Below are positions 17,334 through 27,930 of a DNA stretch of 64,000 bases, piece by piece. The notes under the pieces were generated by a model that was not told the DNA's origin, searched no databases, and was given only the letters and a program-made list of their open reading frames with translations. A program made the translations under genes and the position numbers. Each line of letters opens with the position of its first letter. The first letter of the stretch is position 1. Origin of the DNA: Angomonas deanei (lineage: Eukaryota; Euglenozoa; Kinetoplastea; Trypanosomatida; Trypanosomatidae); contig LR877145.1 in the NCBI GenBank assembly GCA_903995115.1, positions 1,116,001-1,180,000 of the forward strand, given 5' to 3'.

Positions 17334-20234
17334 TTAATGTCGTGCGAGCGTCTGGCGCGCACGGTGTAGTACCTCTTGACTGATGCCATCAAAGTTAATG
17401 TTTCGTTCCTTGAGATATCGCACAAACGGTAGAGAGGAAAAGTGAACGTTTTCATTCTCTTCGCACAGTTCGCACATGTCAAAGAAGACGGACTCCACTC
17501 CTCCAAACGATTGTTGCGCCAAACCAAAGATACCGCCGCTGGCTGGGTGAAGGCGCAGAACCGCTATACTAAGAATGTTCATATCCTCGACCGACAACAC
17601 GTACTCCTCCAGCAGGGCGGAAAGACTGTAGTCCAGCAGAAAGCAAAGCAACTGCCGCGCTTCCTTGCTGGGCGGTGGACAGTCCAACGTCGTGGTCAGG
17701 GCGGGGATAGACCCTTGGGCCACCTGGAGAAAGTCTCTCTCGTCGAGGTAGCCAAACTCGTGATCGGAGGATAACGTGAGGGGCTTGAGACGCTTGAAGG
17801 CGCGGAAAACGGTGGCGGTACTCGTGGGCGTCAGTAGGTCCACCACGGGGGACGTGAAGCGGAGGGAACGCTGAATGTCTTCCTCTGCCCGCCGGAGGTG
17901 CTTCAGATCTCTGCAGTGCACAGAGAGGAAGGCACAAAGGACAGAGAGAAGTCCCGCCCCAACAAGACCGTTTCTTGTGAGGACGAAAGAGTTCCCCAGT
18001 TCCTGTACAATGCTCAACGACACTGCCTGGAAACGCAAAAACCGTTGTACTGCAGAGTGATTCTCCTTGGGGAAAGTGGAGTGTATACCGCCGAAGGATA
18101 CCTCCACCAGACGGCTCCAGTGTTGCGAGGGTGGCGGCACCGACTGCGCCGCGTTGCCAGTCCCTCGCGGAAAATCCACCGGGGAGATGGTGACGGCGAG
18201 AGACACGGTCGCGAGACTCTCCGTAAAGGCATCCGGTCTACCCAAAAAGACAAACAAGTAGTCGTCCTCGCCCACCGTCGTCTGCACCGAGGCAATCGCC
18301 TGTACCTTGAGGTCGTCGGCGAGGTCCGCCGGGAGGACAATAATGGCGCGCTTTCCTTTCTCGATGGCGCGGGGAATATCTTCCTCGATGAGACGCGAGT
18401 TTGCCGCATTGTCCTGCGTGAGGTGAAACATGTCTAGTTTCCCCCAGTGAGAGACATCCTCTAAAGTCTTTGTGTCGGCATAGGAAGAACGCACGTGGCA
18501 GCTCTCCGCGGACTGCAGCACTTTCATCAGGCTGGTTTCCACCCTATGACGGTGGATACAATCAAAAAAGTATTTCCCCAGCAACACGTCGTGTTCAGAC
18601 AGTCTGACCGCGGGGTTAGAGGGGCTGGAGAAACGAAACCACCGCCCGACCTTTTCGAGCAGGTTGCTTCCCATAAAACTGTCTTTCTGGTGGTTGGCCT
18701 CCCCAATCAAGCTCTGCTGCACCAGCGAGTGTAGAGACATTCCGTCTAGACCCCTGAATAAGGAAAGCAAGCCGACACCACTCTCTTCCGAGACGTCTTG
18801 GAGACCCATCTGACTCAGGATGGTCTGCCGCTCACTGTCGACGAAGCTACTCCATTTACGCCACATCCGTCGCACCACGCTGGGCGAAGGGCACGCGGAA
18901 TTGTACTGGAAAGGAAGGCACAGACGACCTTCTACATCAGAAGACGGTTCTAGTTGAATGGAACTGCAGCACAGCAGAAGCTCGGCAGCAAACCCGGTGA
19001 CGGACATACTCTCCGGAAGAACAGCCGTCACACGCACATTTTCCGCTTCGAGGCTCACCACGCGACTCAACACACTTTCCTTCTGTAAAACAAACTCGCT
19101 GTTCTCCAGCGCACTGCCGCACAGTTTGTTTACACAATTCGTGGAGAGGAACCAGTTCCCCCCGACATTGTTTTTCATTTGAAAGGAAATGGAAAGGGGC
19201 TGTCCGCGCGTCTTACTGTGAATGGCATCAAACTGATTGAGGCACCGATGTAGTTCAACAATGCAGTCGTCTTCCTCCCCAATCACCTCCGTCGCTACCA
19301 CGGAGAAACGTCCACTTTGACTATCAAAGTGTGTTTGGAACAGAGGGGCGTCGCTACTCTTTCTCGTACGCCTTCCTGTCGGGGGCGCTCCTTTTCTACT
19401 ACGGTGATCGAACACGCACGGAAGACGGTCCGTGCCGTAATTCACATATGCACGCGGTGCCTCCGCCACGGGTTTCTCCTCGGGGACAGTGGGACTTGGG
19501 GTAGCGGTATGGGTGCTGGTTTCCACGGTGGGCTCCACTTCTTCCACGTGTTCTGAAACGGGCGGTTGGTCCTCAAAGTCGTCCAGCACACTTTTAGCGG
19601 GAAACGCTGATCGCATTTCGTACTCTGGCTTACTCTCTTTGACGGGTGTTGTTTCCACCTGAGGTGCACTGATGGTCTCTACCTTATCCCCTTCGCCTGG
19701 GGCGTCGATCTCATTTCCGACGGGGTCCTCCATGTTGGTACGAAACAGGGCCTGTTCAATTTCCTCCAGGGTAAAGGAGATTTCAGACAAGGGCAGCAAC
19801 TCTTCGTTGGTTGGCACTACAAAAGACGGCGAAGACTTGGGCACAAAGGTGATCTCTTCCTGCACCTTCTTCTCCTCCTCTGGATCTACACTGACCTGGG
19901 GCAGTTCAATGTTCGGTTGGGGTACCCGTGGTCTGCGCTGCTTCGGTACGTTCGTTCCCATCGTTTCATTCCAGAAGGATACCCCGTTCATTTCACCAGC
20001 GTTGATGTTGAGCTTGCTACGACCTTTGGTGAATGCCTGCTGCTTTCCCAGAAGCGCAATGTCTCTGGCCAGCTTGTCCTCCTCCATTGGCGCGCGACGG
20101 GAGTACTCTGGAGCTGGTGTATCCTCCTGATCCGCTGCAAATTCAGTGGTCACCTCCTCCTCCCTTCTGGCACCGGTGTGCAACAGCGAAGCATGTGCAG
20201 CCGTGGCGAATGAAAGTTTGCAAACTCTTCTCAT
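17334..20234 (-). CDS. large putative mitochondrial protein, unknown function
   Basis: 966 aa in one frame. The N terminus (MRRVCKLSFATAAHASLLHT) is basic and Ser/Ala-rich, like a mitochondrial import signal. Residues about 25-270 are acidic and disordered. The remaining 700 residues appear folded, with alternating strands and helices, but I recognise no domain. Mitochondrial RNA-editing and RNA-processing complexes of kinetoplastids contain many lineage-specific proteins of this size; that is a possibility and not a call. Confidence 0.55.
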   Translation of the reverse strand: MRRVCKLSFATAAHASLLHTGARREEEVTTEFAADQEDTPAPEYSRRAPMEEDKLARDIALLGKQQAFTKGRSKLNINAGEMNGVSFWNETMGTNVPKQRRPRVPQPNIELPQVSVDPEEEKKVQEEITFVPKSSPSFVVPTNEELLPLSEISFTLEEIEQALFRTNMEDPVGNEIDAPGEGDKVETISAPQVETTPVKESKPEYEMRSAFPAKSVLDDFEDQPPVSEHVEEVEPTVETSTHTATPSPTVPEEKPVAEAPRAYVNYGTDRLPCVFDHRSRKGAPPTGRRTRKSSDAPLFQTHFDSQSGRFSVVATEVIGEEDDCIVELHRCLNQFDAIHSKTRGQPLSISFQMKNNVGGNWFLSTNCVNKLCGSALENSEFVLQKESVLSRVVSLEAENVRVTAVLPESMSVTGFAAELLLCCSSIQLEPSSDVEGRLCLPFQYNSACPSPSVVRRMWRKWSSFVDSERQTILSQMGLQDVSEESGVGLLSLFRGLDGMSLHSLVQQSLIGEANHQKDSFMGSNLLEKVGRWFRFSSPSNPAVRLSEHDVLLGKYFFDCIHRHRVETSLMKVLQSAESCHVRSSYADTKTLEDVSHWGKLDMFHLTQDNAANSRLIEEDIPRAIEKGKRAIIVLPADLADDLKVQAIASVQTTVGEDDYLFVFLGRPDAFTESLATVSLAVTISPVDFPRGTGNAAQSVPPPSQHWSRLVEVSFGGIHSTFPKENHSAVQRFLRFQAVSLSIVQELGNSFVLTRNGLVGAGLLSVLCAFLSVHCRDLKHLRRAEEDIQRSLRFTSPVVDLLTPTSTATVFRAFKRLKPLTLSSDHEFGYLDERDFLQVAQGSIPALTTTLDCPPPSKEARQLLCFLLDYSLSALLEEYVLSVEDMNILSIAVLRLHPASGGIFGLAQQSFGGVESVFFDMCELCEENENVHFSSLPFVRYLKERNINFDGISQEVLHRARQTLARH

Positions 20235-20315
20235 CTTTTTTTTTAAAGACTTGAATCAAAAAGGAGAGAGGGAATAAGTGTGTACGCTAGAAGCCGGGAA
20301 AACTTTCGTGAAAGC

Positions 20316-20351
20316 AAACACACACACACACACACAAAAAAAAAAAAAAAG
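20316..20351. repeat. CA microsatellite followed by A run
   Basis: Plus strand: about nine CA units followed directly by 15 or more A. On the transcribed strand this is T15 then (TG)9, upstream of the stop-proximal region of VPS54, and it may act as the pyrimidine tract for the gene starting at 20234. Confidence 0.6.
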
Positions 20352-20440
20352 ACAATCATTACTTCCGATAACTTTAAGCGGTTGCAAATATCATACACGG
20401 GGTATTTATTTCGTTTGGTCATCCTTTTCAAAGAACCACT

Positions 20441-22010
20441 TCAAAACCTCGTCATCGGTGCTACTGGGTTTGAAAGCGACGGGGCGGCAATCGCCGTCTC
20501 CACAACGCCTTTGTCCACAGCGGCCAGCACGTCATACCCAAACTTCTCCACATTCACCTTGAACAGTATGAGATCGGACGAGGCCAGCTCCCTGCTGGCG
20601 GTTTCCGTCGCTGGGATAGACGCCGTGATTTCCTTGATCTTCAAGCTCAGCGCCCGAATCAGGGGTATCACCACACCGTGCGAGTCCCCAGTTGGCAACA
20701 GTGGCTTCACTGCCCGGAGGAGGCGGGCCACCTCCCGCAGCATGGTCATCACCCACTCATTCCCCTTGGACGACCACGTCCCCTTTTCCATCGCCTCCAG
20801 ACTGTTCACCTTTCGTAGCACCACGGTGGAGGCCCGACCCAAGCACTGTTCGCGGTGTAGCTTCAACGACTTCTTAACGGTCGTAATTTCGTTTTCGAGA
20901 AAGGATTCCACTTTGGTGTGTTTGGTAGCCGCTTTCGACTCCTCCGTCGGGGCATTCTCCCATGGTGTACTTCGCAGACGAAGCGTCGCCATGATGCGTT
21001 GCTGCCAGAGTGGTAAAAAGTCCAACAAAAGCGCCAACGGCTGGGACGCGATGCAGACATTGTTAATCGTAATGGTAGACAACGTTCCCTTCTTTACCGC
21101 CTCCGCGTTTAGAATCAAGTTTGCAGTGTAGGAATCGTACAGACTGATTAGCTCTAAGGTTCGGCTCGTCACCTCAAAGGATAGAATGGGGAACTGTCCA
21201 AGGAAGGTGTCGTAGGACTGCAGCAGCTCGATCAGAATCAATGTGGAGTCGCAGACAATTCGTCCGTCCGAGTCCCCATCCAGCGATACATATAGCTTGT
21301 TCGCCATGGAACCTAACAGATCGTCCTCTCCCCTGTTCACCGCCGTACTCTTCGCCCGGTTTCGGCGAGCCGCATGGTGGACGAGGTTTTGCTCGGAAAT
21401 GGCGAGTTCATCAAACACGGCCACGTCCTTTTCCGACGACCCACACAACGTCTGGAGGTAGGATTGAAAAATAGGGTCGATACTCTCCTTCGCATTCCAT
21501 GTCTCGCTCTCCAAGACAAGGGTCAGCTTCTCCAACTGTCTGGCGTGCTGCAGTTTAAAGTAGTTTCGTGCGTGACGGGTGATGGCCGCCTGCACGGCGG
21601 TGGGCGGATAGGAAAAGTGGGAGAGGCAGTTGGTGACTGGTCCGGTGGGCGCCTCGTGCTGCAGGCGAGAGAAAAACTCCACCGCAGCACCTCGGAGACG
21701 ATAGGCCATCTGTGCACAGCGCTCGATCTCCTCCACACTGGAAAAGGGTCGCCTCTCCGCCCGGGAGACGATCAGCAGACACACAATACTGTCTTCCTCG
21801 GCCAGCAGAGACTGACAAAGCTCCACGGTTTTGGTGGACACGAGGGTATCCCGTTCCGTATAGAACTGCAGGGATGGGTATAAGACATTACTCACCGAGA
21901 CCACCCAGCGGAGGACGACGCTGCTGAAGTGGTCGCTCATCGCCTGGACAAGGGAGGACAAGATGCGCATAAACACATCGAAGCCACATTCATTGACAAA
22001 CGAGAGAACC
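20441..22010 (-). CDS. VPS54: VPS54 (GARP subunit), C-terminal part
   Basis: The C-terminal half of Vps54, in a different frame from the N-terminal half. The stretch TLELISLYDSYTANLILNAE followed by STITINNVCIASQPLALLLD is the Vps54 C-terminal signature (compare KTIT-K-LALASQ in other species). Read upward in this frame, the protein continues as FVNECGFDVFMRILSSLVQA, which is clearly coding before the first ATG at 21976, so the gene does not start there. Vps54 is part of the GARP tether for endosome-to-Golgi traffic. Confidence 0.75.
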
Positions 22011-23700
22011 TTTCTCTCTCCTTTCGTCCGTCCGAGACGGAGCTAACTGCGGAAAGAAACTGGTCTGCCTTTGTGTCGTTCAGCGACCCCGAGTTGAGAA
22101 GTAGCGTCGTCGTGCTCTCCAGCGTGAGCCGCCACACCTCCCGTGTCACACCCGCAATGTAGTCGGTGAGGGCGCCCGGCAGAACATTCAGCATCGCCGC
22201 CGCCTTGCAAATGGAAATGGAAGTCGCATCTGAGCTCTTGTTGGTTCGCTCGCTGTTGCTTTGCGTGATGACATCCCCAATGAGCTGTCGCACCAGTGCC
22301 TCCATACCTTCTCGAATAATTTTCACGCGGTCCTCTATTTGGGAGAGGCACTTTACCTTGGAGAAACTGTCCAAGGTCAGCCCTGACAGTTCGTCCGTCT
22401 TGTTTTCCCCCTTCACGAAAGATTCCAGCAGAGCGACTTTATCCAAAAACGTTGCCAGCTCAGCCAAATCTCTCTCTGGCAGCGAAATCCAGTTTTCGAC
22501 CGTGGAGGCAAACTCAAAAATACTTTGCACCTTGGTCGTCATTCGCACCATGGTGTCGCAGTTTTTCCGGCGACGGTACAAGACCCCCATACTCAAGAAC
22601 TGCTTGATCGACTCCAGTGAATTCACCACTCCCGAATACTTTACCTCTCGCATATCCGCCAGTGCCAGTCGCGCCTCCCCCTCCAGGTTTTCAAATTGGG
22701 AAGTGCTCGTGAAGAAGTCCTCCGACTTGCTCTGGACGTGCTTCAGGAGGCAGGACTCCACGCTTTCTTCGTAGACACGCAACTCTTTCAGTCGCTTCTC
22801 CAGATATTCAAAGTCCTTATTAAAAGACGTGGAGGAGACAATGTTGCTCACGTCCCCGGTGGGCTCGCTGAGCGACAGGGTCACGGAGGCGGAAGGGGCG
22901 AGGACCTTGACTTCCGCAGAGGGATCAAATGAGCTCTGGAAGAAGGCGTCCGGCACGTCCTTTGGCCAAGGTAGCGTTTCCTTCGCCGAGTCCAGGCTCT
23001 CCAGATACCCTAGACCACCTCTCGACTCGCTGGCGTTGGCCTGATAAGAGCCGCTGATCATCTTGACGTACTCACTAAAGTCACTCCGGACCGGGTGCTC
23101 CGTGAGTAGCGCGACGGAGGAGTCTGGCTTCTGCAGGACGGACTGCTTGTATTGCTGCAGGCGGTCCCCCACTGTTTGAGGGGCGGAGGCGCTGCCATTG
23201 TAGTCGAGCGCGTCGTAAATTTTGCCCCCTAGCCAGGAGGAAATGTTGCTACTGCCAATGTCGACGGAATCCGCGGGGTTACTAAGAATAGAAATAAACC
23301 CTTGCCCAACCGAGTTTTGCAGCCGCGTAAAGTGTTTTCTAGAAAAATTATCCAACGCACTCATAGGATACTCGGACAGCTCCGTGTCGTTCACATTGTT
23401 TTCATCCCGCGAACAGTCCGCCTGCAGCTGCGAGAGCAGGGTCGGGGGTATCTTGTCGAAGACAGACCCGTTGTCTAACAAATAGCTAAGCAACTGTTTG
23501 CGCAGTATGGAGGAACTCTCATTGTTACGAATGCACTCCTCCACTACTAAAAACGGTAGACCTAAGTTGTTGCTGAGGGTGTTTCTACGAAAATGCAACC
23601 TGGCTATCATGAACGCTAACACTGCCGCGCAGGCATCACCACCGGATGATCCGCAGTCGTTCGCTGAAGAAGGTGCCCGAGACACTGTTTTATACTCCAT
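22011..23700 (-). CDS. VPS54: VPS54 (GARP subunit), N-terminal part
   Basis: About 560 residues from the ATG at 23700. The N-terminal 200 are polar. From about 300 the helical tethering core appears (FEYLEKRLKELRVYEESVES, and EGEARLALADMREVK), as in Vps51/Vps54-type subunits. The frame ends in a GA-rich repeat (GGAGAGAGAAAGG, about 22008-22022), after which the protein resumes in the next frame (20441-22010). Combined length would be about 1085 aa. One missing or two surplus bases in the repeat explain the break. Confidence 0.7.
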
Positions 23701-23920
23701 AGAACACTAATGTCGGACTAAAATAGATGCGTATTGTTCTAATACTAATGGTATTTCTTTTTTTGCTTTTTCAAGGGAGGGGAGAAAAAGAAAGTAAACG
23801 TAAGTTACACAGGGTGGTATCCAAAGCATTGGACTCGTTTATTGCAGATGCAACACAAAGAAGACAAATACTTTATTCATAAAACAATGTTCTATAAGCG
23901 TATCTAGTCTATTTGCAATC

Positions 23921-26235
23921 TTATTCGTCGGAGTCCTGGTTACTATTATCAGAACTAGTCTCAGACGAATCGTTGTCGCCCTTTTCCTGCGTTTCGTCGG
24001 TGATCGGGACCGCCTTTGGAAGGGGAACCATCTCATCCACTTCGGATTCTTTTCACTAACCTCAATTTTGATGTTTTCTTCACTTCTATTATCGTCAGAT
24101 TCCTCCTTCTTTTCTTCCGGTGGTTGAGGTACAGGAAACGTTGGTGGCAGCGGCATAGCTACCGGCGTGTCAGTTTTGTTATTATCCTTGTTGTCGTCCT
24201 TGTCGCTAGCAGGAACATCCTTCTCATCATCAGGGCGCTGCGGTACCGGGAATGTCGGAGGCAGAGGCATGGCTACCGGGGAATCGTCTTTGTGGCTCTC
24301 CTTTTCAGAGTCTTCCTTCTTTTCTTCCGGTGGTTGAGGTACTGGGAACGTAGGGGGCAGTGGCATAACTACTGGCGTGTCAGTCTTGTCATCGTCCTTG
24401 TTGTCGTCCGTGTCGCTTTCTTTATCGTCATCGTTGTCACTAACGATGTCTTCCTTCTTTTCCTCAGGGCGCTGTGGTACCGGGAACGTGGGAGGCAGCG
24501 GCATGGCTACCGGTGTGTCGGTCTTCTCGTCATCCTTGTCACTTTCCTTGTCATTATCAGAATCGTCCTTCTTTTCCTCAGGGCGTTGTGGTACTGGGAA
24601 CGTCGGAGGCAAAGGCATGGCAACCGGCGTATCGGGTTTCTCGTTATCCTTGTTGTCGTCCTTGTCGCTAGCAGGATCATCCTTCTTTTCCTCGGGTGGT
24701 TGTGGTACTGGGAACGTCGGTGGCAACGGCATGGCCACTAGAGAATCGTCTTTGTCGCTCTCCTTGTCACTATCAGAGACTCCCTTCTTTTCTTCTTCGG
24801 GGCGCTGCGGAACTGGAAACGTGGGAGGCAGCGGCATGGCTACCGGTGTGTCAGTTTTGTTACCCTGCTTGTCATCGTCCTTATCACTATCCGAGTCTTC
24901 CTTCTTTTCTTCAGGTGGCTGCGGAACAGGAAACGTTGGCGGCAGAGGCATAGCTACCGGAGAATCGTCTTTGTTGCTCTCCTTTTCACTATCAGAGTCT
25001 TCCTTCTTTTCCTCGGGGCGTTGTGGTACTGGGAACGTCGGAGGCAAAGGCATCTTCTTTTCCTCGGGGCGTTGTGGTACTGGGAACGTCGGAGGCAAAG
25101 GCATGGCAACCGGTGTATCGGTTTTCCCGTCATCCTTGCTGTCGTCCTTGTCGTTTTCTTTGTCGTCATCGTTGTCACTAACGTTGTCGCCCTTCATTTC
25201 CTCAGGGCGATGCGGCACAGGAAACGTTGGAGGTAACGGCATAGCCAGCGGTGTATCGTTCTTCTCATCGTCCTTGTTGCCGTCCTTTTCACTATCAGAT
25301 TCATCCTTCTTTTCTTCGGGTGGTTGTGGTACCGGGAACGTGGGAGGCAGCGGCATGGCCACCGGTGTGTCGGTCTTGTCATCATCCTTGTCACTTTCCT
25401 TGTCATTATCAGAATCGTCCTTCTTTTCCTCAGGGGGTTGCGGCACAGGAAACGTAGGAGGTAACGGCATAGCCACTGGCGTGTCGGTCTTACTGTCATC
25501 CTTATCGCTATCAGACGCCTCTTTCTTTTCTCCGGGTGGCTGGGGAACAGAAAACGTCGGTGGCAGTGGTAGAGTGCCTGGCGTGTGTCCGGCGCTAGCT
25601 GGGGCAGGTGGGAGGGGAATTTTCTTCGCCTCGTGCAGCGCACCACTAAAGTCTTCCGTTTGACGCTCCGGTGTGTTAAACACGCTGTCATCCTTGTCGC
25701 TAATAAACCCGCTAATCCCTTCATTGTCGGACCGACGGGCGATTCCACTCACGTCCTCTGGGACAGGGCTTTGACGAAGAGACTGTGGGGACTTACCCGG
25801 CGGGGATGGGATGCCACCATGCTTGGCGGACGACAGATTCTGCGGCGTCGTCGGCGACGCAAAGTTGCTCGTCACGTTGATGCGGTCTGAACGAGTGTTA
25901 CCCACCATGAAGAGGCCATTGTGGTCCCCAGAATTGGCCACCAAGTCCGGGTTGCGCGCCAGCTCCTCCATCTGTCGTCGACGGGCGAGGGGTTCAAAAA
26001 AGTCGAAGCTGGCGTCTCCGGAATAGTTGTGGAAAAGGCCAGTTGGGTCGTCGTCCTCTTCCACTTTCGGTGGTGCCACTGGCTTCGCCGCCTTTTGAGG
26101 GGACTTTCTTGTCTTGGATAACCTCCGCTTCGTCTCCTCGTCAAATACAACTTCCTCCACCGCGGAGAGAACTGGTACATTTTTGACGGGAGAGGTCTGT
26201 AGAAAATCCGTCGTGGCGACCTTGACAGGCCCCTG
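23921..26235 (-). CDS. C-terminal part of coiled-coil protein: Pro-rich/acidic tandem repeats
   Basis: This frame covers about 26235-24060 and reads VATTDFLQTSPVKNVPVLSA at its start, then a linker and 14 tandem copies of a 28-46-residue unit. The unit core is MPLPPTFPVPQ(P/R)PEEKK, followed by an Asp/Ser/Lys run such as DSDNDKESDKDDDK. After the last copy the frame turns basic and nonsensical, while the adjoining frame continues in the same acidic style (ESEVDEMVPLPKAVP...) to a TAA at 23921-23923, so I place the true end there. One A is probably missing in an A run near 24060. Function unknown. Proline-rich cores of this kind could bind SH3-like or profilin-like partners, which is inference. 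Confidence 0.6.
24110..25595 (-). repeat. 14-copy coding minisatellite (28-46 codons per unit)
   Basis: Each copy encodes MPLPPTFPVPQ plus PP or RP, EEKK, then a variable acidic spacer. One copy (near 25060) lacks the acidic spacer altogether, leaving two cores back to back. Spacer length varies by whole codons and the core is nearly invariant, which points to recent unequal exchange under selection on the core. The opposite strand shows a 428-codon open frame that is only a shadow. Confidence 0.85.
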
Positions 26236-27023
26236 CCGGCTGCGGCGTGGGAACGGCGACTGCTGGGACCTTTGGAATGATGGGTAGTGCGGTGGGGAGG
26301 TCCGTCAAGTTCGATCCCGTGTAAGAGGCCGTGGCGGAGTGAAACTCGCTAGCGGAGGCGGTGCCAGAGTACGTTGGGGAGGGCGAGTACACCACCACAT
26401 GCGCATCGGCCGCCCTTCCAAACGTGGGCTCCTTGAGATCGGCGCGGTTAATAAGAATCGAGGTGGGAGGCGGCAGCGCCTTGGGCTCCGGAGGGAGGAT
26501 ACGCTTCAGATCGACAGAGGCACTGCCACTGCTGCTCTCGCGCCCGGGCCGCTCGAGGGGAAGACGAGAGGGCTAGTACAGGGACTGCCCCCACGTGCGA
26601 GGTGGAACCAGGGGTAAGGACGTCCTTCACCTCAACCACCGATTCCTCCTCCTTCTCCTCCACAGAGCTGTCCGACGAGCTCGACGCGGAGGACGCACTA
26701 GAGGCCGTTTTGGTCACTTCCTTGTTCTCCATGGTGTTGTTCAATGAGCTGTTGTGATCGGTCAAGGAGAGGGAATGTTCGCCCACCACGTCTTCCTTCA
26801 CCTTCTCCTTCTCTGCTACGGCCTCTTCTACAAAACTTTCGCTCTTTATGGATTCCGACACCGGTGTGGGAGTGCTGTCGGAGCTGCTAGAAGAGGAGAC
26901 AGGGGACTTGCTACTCTCGGAACTCTTCACGGACGGTAGCTTATTCTTCACCGGCGCCGAGGAGGACGAAGAGGAGGAGGAAGAAGAAGAGACACTACCC
27001 TCTAATCGGAAGGGGAGGCGCAT
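26236..27023 (-). CDS. middle part of coiled-coil/repeat protein, Ser-rich, two frames
   Basis: Two successive frames with coding character. From 27023 to about 26545 the product is Ser/Glu/Val-rich (SSSSSSSSSSAPVKNKLPSV, EEKEEESVVEVKDVLTPGST). From about 26545 to 26236 another frame reads LKRILPPEPKALPPPTSILI and NRADLKEPTFGRAADAHVVV before joining the next frame near 26235. No start signal or pyrimidine tract separates these parts from the coiled coil upstream, so I take them as one gene with frame breaks. Confidence 0.5.
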
Positions 27024-27930
27024 CTGTCACTTTGTGCAGCGCAGAGGTCGACTTCGACTTGTCCTCCTCGATATACTCGCTGCCGGCGGGGGTGTAGGAG
27101 TCCACCGATGTGGCAGTGGCAGAAGGTGGCTTTAGGGTGGGGGGAAGCGGCTTCCCGGACTCGTATGGGGAGAAAAACTGAGGGGACTCTCTCGGTGTCT
27201 GGGCACCAGACGTGACAGATCGAGTCTCGATAATTTTCGAAATCAACGTCTCCTCGTGTTGCGCCTGCGCCTCCGCCAGTTTCACCTCGAACGCCTCCTG
27301 CTGCGTCACGATCGTGCCCTCGAGGGTCTTTATCGTCTCCTGTAACGAGGCGACCAGCTCTGTCAAGTAGCGAATCTGATCCTGCGCTAGTGTCCGTTCT
27401 CGCCCCAGCTGCGCGTCCGCCCTGGCGGTGGCATTGTCATCCGCAAACCGTTTCACATTTTCTAGTTCCTCGCGAAGACTGAACTCCACCGCATTCCGCT
27501 GTTGGAGAAGCGCCTGCAGACTTTCTCTTTCCTTTTTTAAGGTGTCTACTGCTTCCCCGTGGGCACGGTTCGCTTCTTCTAAGCGCTTGTTCGTGTCCTC
27601 GACGACCTTTTCCAAGTCGCACCGACGATCGTAAGTGTCCTCCAGGAGAGCCTTTGTTTTCATCAGCTCCTGTGGCACGAGGCGCAGCACCTCCAACTGT
27701 TTCGAGAGGTATTGGTTTTCAATTTTCACCTGTTCAAAGGCGGCCGATGCTTGTATGGACTCCTCCACCGACTTGGAGTAGGAAGACGTGAGCGACGACA
27801 CCTTCGCGTTTAGCTCGGCGATAACCTGGTCCCTCTCCTCCACGTGGCGCTTCTCCACCTCAATCTCTCGCTGCCACTTGGCCGCCTCACTGCCTCGTCG
27901 ACTTCCCCCCTGTTCTTCTAGCGGGCGGCG
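26995..27930 (-). CDS. coiled-coil part of the same protein
   Basis: About 300 residues, nearly all heptad-rich: EKRHVEERDQVIAELNAKVS, then FEQVKIENQYLSKQLEVLRL, ALLEDTYDRRCDLEKVVEDT and ETIKTLEGTIVTQQEAFEVK. It is open upstream of its first possible start into PLEEQGGSRRGSEAAKWQRE, so it continues from the frame above rather than starting here. A linker with SPQFFSPYESGKPLPPTLKP leads to the Ser-rich part. Likely a structural, cytoskeleton-linked protein. Confidence 0.55.
   Translation of the reverse strand, partial: RRPLEEQGGSRRGSEAAKWQREIEVEKRHVEERDQVIAELNAKVSSLTSSYSKSVEESIQASAAFEQVKIENQYLSKQLEVLRLVPQELMKTKALLEDTYDRRCDLEKVVEDTNKRLEEANRAHGEAVDTLKKERESLQALLQQRNAVEFSLREELENVKRFADDNATARADAQLGRERTLAQDQIRYLTELVASLQETIKTLEGTIVTQQEAFEVKLAEAQAQHEETLISKIIETRSVTSGAQTPRESPQFFSPYESGKPLPPTLKPPSATATSVDSYTPAGSEYIEEDKSKSTSALHKVTDAPPLPIRG

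Noticed and set aside
24110-25595. CRISPR-like or satellite array
   Set aside because: Unit length varies by whole codons and the array is open in one frame inside a gene; this is a eukaryotic coding repeat.
24377-25663. 428-codon Ser/Gly-rich plus-strand open frame
   Set aside because: It is the antisense reading of the coding repeats; its periodicity is that of the minus-strand unit.
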